From assembly GCF_000820165.1 (NCBI RefSeq), contig NZ_CDDD01000085.1:414-45303 (forward strand): a DNA stretch of 44,890 nt, read 5' to 3'. This document shows, piece after piece, positions 42,481 to 44,890 of the stretch. The DNA is from Aeromonas taiwanensis (lineage in GTDB: Bacteria; Pseudomonadota; Gammaproteobacteria; Enterobacterales; Aeromonadaceae). How positions within the stretch are numbered: position 1 is the stretch's first letter; every line of letters begins with the position of its first letter. The notes under the pieces are model-generated. The model was not told the origin of the DNA, did not search any database, and worked only from the letters and a program-made list of their open reading frames with translations. Position numbers and translations under genes: made by a program.

Positions 42481-42565
42481 GGAGGGGTTCCCGAGCGGCC
42501 AAAGGGATCAGACTGTAAATCTGACGGCTCTGCCTTCGAAGGTTCGAATCCTTCTCCCTCCACCA
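42481..42565 (+). tRNA. tRNA-Tyr (GTA), copy 3
   Basis: Identical to copies 1 and 2. The operon terminator follows 8 bases later. Confidence 0.97.
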
Positions 42566-42573
42566 TCCTTCAG

Positions 42574-42598
42574 AAAACCCGGCCTGGCGCCGGGTTTT
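42574..42598 (+). terminator. tRNA-Tyr operon terminator
   Basis: AAAACCCGGC and GCCGGGTTTT pair around CTGGC; CGCTTTTCC follows. Confidence 0.88.
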
Positions 42599-42627
42599 CG
42601 CTTTTCCGGTCAGATTCCATTTGGCAC

Positions 42628-42641
42628 TGTCAGATCTGACA
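42628..42641. promoter_or_regulatory. Perfect 14-bp palindrome upstream of the orphan gene
   Basis: TGTCAGATCTGACA is a full palindrome about 60 bases before the next start codon. GTCAGAT recurs about 18 bases upstream (42610-42616). The form fits a dimeric repressor such as a TetR-type protein, but no regulator gene lies beside it. Confidence 0.55.
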
Positions 42642-42701
42642 ATTGCCCTTCCCCCGCGTTTTCGAAACAGTAGTGATTCCAGTTGTTAAAGGAGCACACC
42701 T

Positions 42702-42989
42702 ATGTTTGAAATCTGGGATGAGACGGGCCGCGAGCTGGGGCTGACACTGCCCGAGCTGCAGCAGCGCCTGCGTCAGTACCAGGGGGATGTCATGGTGCGC
42801 TACTTCAACCGCCTCGGCCTGCCGAGCACCCTCTTCCTCACCGTCCGTCAGGGATGCGCCTACCAGCGCTTCAAGGCCGGCAGCCCCCAGCTCGACTGGG
42901 ACTGGCTAGCCCAGGCCATCCAGATGGCGCACACCCCAAAGTTCAGCGCGCCCCCGCTTGGCAAAGCGCCCCTCCAGGCGGCAAACTAG
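42702..42989 (+). CDS. Hypothetical protein, 95 residues
   Basis: I do not recognise a family. It starts MFEIWDETGRELGLTLPELQQRLRQYQGDVMVRYFNRLGL and has an AAAGGAG ribosome site 9 bases upstream, which makes it a likely gene. It is soluble, with no signal or membrane segment, and Trp/Gln/Arg-rich. The last 47 bases overlap the 3' end of the convergent patatin-like gene; the overlapping tail is low-complexity (FSAPPLGKAPLQAAN), so one of the two stop assignments may carry little function. A 14-bp palindrome precedes it. Confidence 0.6.
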   Translation: MFEIWDETGRELGLTLPELQQRLRQYQGDVMVRYFNRLGLPSTLFLTVRQGCAYQRFKAGSPQLDWDWLAQAIQMAHTPKFSAPPLGKAPLQAAN

Positions 42990-43839
42990 GGCCTGCGTTC
43001 GCGTCCTCCTGCGCCAGATAGGCCAGCCCCGCCTGCCACCCCATCTGATACCCCTGCTCCAGCCGATCCTTGTCCGTGGTCATGCGCCCGACCCGAAAGC
43101 CCGCAGGCGGCACTATGACCCGAACGCGGCAATCCCGGGGCGGCCGGCGGATGAAGTCGATGGCATCGTTGTAGCTTTGGTGGCGCGAGAGGCTCGCCCG
43201 GGCCAGGGCCGGGGTCTGGCGCAGCAGATAGCGGTGCAGGGCGGGCAGCCTGGGCGCCCGCTTGCGATAGCCCAGCGGCCGGGAGAGCACCACTGTGATG
43301 TCCCGCGCGCCCTGCTCGTAGGCGTGGCGCACCGGGATGGAGTCCGCCACCCCGCCGTCCGTCATGGCCTCCCCTCCGATGCGCACGAAGTGCCGGTAGG
43401 CGAGCGGCACCGAGCAGGAGGCCTTGATCTGCTGCTCCAGCTCGGCGGCAGTTGCCCTGAGGTAAGCCGCCTGACCGTCCGCCACCCGGGTGGTCACCAC
43501 GGTCAGCGGCACCGGATTGGCGGCGAAGTGCGCGAGATCCAGCCTGATCTCCCGGATGGTGATCCCCCACAGCCAGTCGAGATCGAGCCAGTGGCCGCCC
43601 CGCAGGAACTTGCCGAAGTTGATGAACTCGGGGCGGCAGGAGTAGTCGGTGATGACCCTGTGGTTGCGTCCCTGCTGCCCCGCCAGATAGGCCGCCAGGT
43701 TGACCGCCCCCGCCGAGACCCCGATGCAGTGATCGAACTGTGTCTTCCCCTTCGCCAGGAAAGCGTCCAGCACGCCGGCGGCAAAGATGCCTCGCATGGC
43801 GCCCCCCTCGACCACCAGGGCCGTTTGTTGCCGACTCAT
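42943..43839 (-). CDS. Patatin-like phospholipase family protein
   Basis: 298 residues. The oxyanion loop EGGAMRGIFAAGVLDAF (11-27), nucleophile GVSAGAVN (40-47, Ser42) and DGG at 161-163 (TDGGVADSIPV) give the Ser-Asp dyad of patatin-like lipases, similar to E. coli YjjU. It has no signal peptide, so it is probably cytosolic or membrane-associated. The start MSRQQTALVVEGG was preferred over an in-frame start 40 codons earlier, which falls in low-quality sequence. Its 3' end overlaps the orphan gene by 47 bases on the other strand. Confidence 0.9.
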   Translation of the reverse strand: MSRQQTALVVEGGAMRGIFAAGVLDAFLAKGKTQFDHCIGVSAGAVNLAAYLAGQQGRNHRVITDYSCRPEFINFGKFLRGGHWLDLDWLWGITIREIRLDLAHFAANPVPLTVVTTRVADGQAAYLRATAAELEQQIKASCSVPLAYRHFVRIGGEAMTDGGVADSIPVRHAYEQGARDITVVLSRPLGYRKRAPRLPALHRYLLRQTPALARASLSRHQSYNDAIDFIRRPPRDCRVRVIVPPAGFRVGRMTTDKDRLEQGYQMGWQAGLAYLAQEDANAGPSLPPGGALCQAGAR

Positions 43840-43997
43840 CCCGCCTCCCGTTCCTGCCGTCCATGACGCTGGTTTCGGCCCAGCCTGGCCGTGTGAATGT
43901 GCTTGAAGCCTGCCCCGTCCATGACCAGATTCCGGATGACTCTGTGAATGACCACACACTTTGGTTCATTCAGAGCCCAGTTTCCGGACAGGCTCCC

Positions 43998-44003
43998 TAT
44001 AAT
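43998..44003 (+). promoter_or_regulatory. -10 box upstream of the EEP lipoprotein gene
   Basis: A perfect TATAAT lies 58 bases before the start of the lipoprotein gene. No convincing -35 was found at the usual distance, so it may need an activator. Confidence 0.4.
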
Positions 44004-44061
44004 GGCCGCGCCTCGCCTGACCCTATCGAGGCATAACATCTTGATGCTACGGAATATTACA

Positions 44062-44890
44062 ATGAAAAACATCCCCAAAACCCTGCTTGCGGCTGCCATT
44101 TCCCTCGGATTGATGGCAGGCTGCAACAGCCAGAACGACTCCGAGACCCCGACGCCCATGGTTCGCTTCGCCACCTTCAACCTCTCCTTCGATCGCACCG
44201 CCGCCGGCATGCTCGCCGGTGAACTGGCCCTGAGCCGCGCCGAGCAGGATGCCCTGCTGGCCCGCCTCGCCGACGGCACCCTGAGCGGCGTCGAGAAGAC
44301 CAGGGCCCTCGACGTGCAGCAGATCCGCAACATCGCCGAGATTGTGCAGCGCACCCGCCCCGACGTCTTCCTGCTCAACGAATTCGACAATGACGGCAAG
44401 GGAGCCGATACCACGGACCTCAAAGCCTTCAACGACAACTACCTGGCCCATGCCCAGCACGACGAGGTAACCGCCATCCGCTACCCGGTGATGCAGAACT
44501 TTGCCACCAACACCGGCCTGATGAGCGGCCATGACCTCAACCTGGACGGCAAGCGCAACAACGGGCCCGACGACGCCTGGGGCTTTGGCAACTATCACGG
44601 CCAGTACGCCTTCGCCGTGATGTCCCAGTACCCCATCGATACCAAGGGGATCCGCACCTTCCAGCACTTCAAGTGGAAGGACATGCCGGGCGAAGCGAAC
44701 CCCGTCATCGACGACTGCAACAATGCCAGGGCGCCGATCCCGGTCGGCCGCCAGTGTGGCGATGCCTGGTATGACGACGCCGCCTGGCAGGCCTTCCCGC
44801 TCTCGTCCAAGAACCACGCCGACGTGCCGGTGCGCATCAAGCGCGGCAACAAGGAGGAGGTGATCCACTTCCTCATCTCCCACCCGACCC
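44062..44890 (+). CDS. Endonuclease/exonuclease/phosphatase-family lipoprotein, 5' part
   Basis: 276 residues are visible before the window ends. A lipoprotein signal (MKNIPKTLLAAAISLGLMAGC) is followed by RFATFNLSFDRTAAGML, the first conserved strand of the EEP family, and VFLLNEFDNDGKG, where the Asn-Glu pair matches the metal-binding Glu. A later segment YAFAVMSQYPID is typical of this fold. Known relatives are secreted phosphodiesterases or nucleases. The catalytic His/Asp near the C-terminus lies outside the window (LISHPT at the very end may be its start). No partner can be judged. Confidence 0.85.
   Translation, partial: MKNIPKTLLAAAISLGLMAGCNSQNDSETPTPMVRFATFNLSFDRTAAGMLAGELALSRAEQDALLARLADGTLSGVEKTRALDVQQIRNIAEIVQRTRPDVFLLNEFDNDGKGADTTDLKAFNDNYLAHAQHDEVTAIRYPVMQNFATNTGLMSGHDLNLDGKRNNGPDDAWGFGNYHGQYAFAVMSQYPIDTKGIRTFQHFKWKDMPGEANPVIDDCNNARAPIPVGRQCGDAWYDDAAWQAFPLSSKNHADVPVRIKRGNKEEVIHFLISHPT

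Noticed and set aside
42249..42565. Three repeats with regular spacers resembling a CRISPR array
   Set aside because: The repeats are complete tRNA-Tyr genes with encoded CCA and an anticodon GTA.

Overview
The window is a high-GC, densely coded stretch of a gammaproteobacterial chromosome. Gene content and protein similarity point to Aeromonas: the photolyase/MerR block, Vibrio-type flgO-flgP-flgT, a pheL-pheA attenuator, an OprD-type chitoporin, a ygbI-to-ygbN type tetronate operon and a triple tRNA-Tyr cluster. I see no phage, insertion sequence, integron or CRISPR array. It reads as ordinary core and near-core chromosome, cut through one gene at each end.

Left part (1-9600). A leftward light/UV block holds a DUF523-DUF1722 protein (probably a tRNA 4-thiouridine desulfidase of the RudS type), a MerR regulator, photolyase PhrB and the start of an NTF2-like gene. 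It sits behind a perfect 9-bp inverted repeat, and a 77-bp remnant of a second DUF1722 gene lies just after the first. An outer-membrane barrel protein, a DUF3157 protein, a divergent LarE-like protein with a broken P-loop and a HAD phosphatase follow. Next comes pheA, with a Phe-rich leader peptide and an attenuator. The outer-membrane flagellar genes flgO-flgP run leftward from a sigma-28-like promoter. flgT runs rightward from a sigma-54-like promoter.

Middle (11000-27500). tRNA-Arg(CCT), polyphosphate kinase 2, a SulP transporter, a secreted PQQ-type sugar dehydrogenase with an entericidin-like peptide, and then a complete acid-sugar operon. In that operon a divergent DeoR regulator faces ltnD-otnK-otnC-otnI-denD-GntP permease. 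The enzymes would take L-threonate and D-erythronate to dihydroxyacetone phosphate, and most junctions overlap by 4 to 8 bases. A DMT exporter, a chemoreceptor with a long periplasmic domain, and chitoporin ChiP behind a 640-base leader region complete this part.

Right part (27500-44890). Small housekeeping and conserved genes: SDR, DUF1904, TraB/GumN, DUF3149, smrA, M32 carboxypeptidase. An alkylation-repair pair (Ada-AlkA fusion and ogt) is followed by a MerR/DUF2938 divergent pair with a textbook 19-bp-spacer promoter. Then come a methyltransferase, DUF1272, a DHCW cupin, rlhA (23S rRNA hydroxylation), a LysR/LysE pair with a clear LysR box between them, a FabH-like synthase, three identical tRNA-Tyr genes, an unrecognised 95-residue gene behind a perfect 14-bp palindrome, a patatin-like protein, and the start of an endonuclease/exonuclease/phosphatase-family lipoprotein.

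The points that most deserve a second look are the degenerate LarE homologue, the MerR operator and paralogue remnant in the photolyase block, the dual-dehydrogenase tetronate operon, the split flagellar promoters, and the orphan palindromes.
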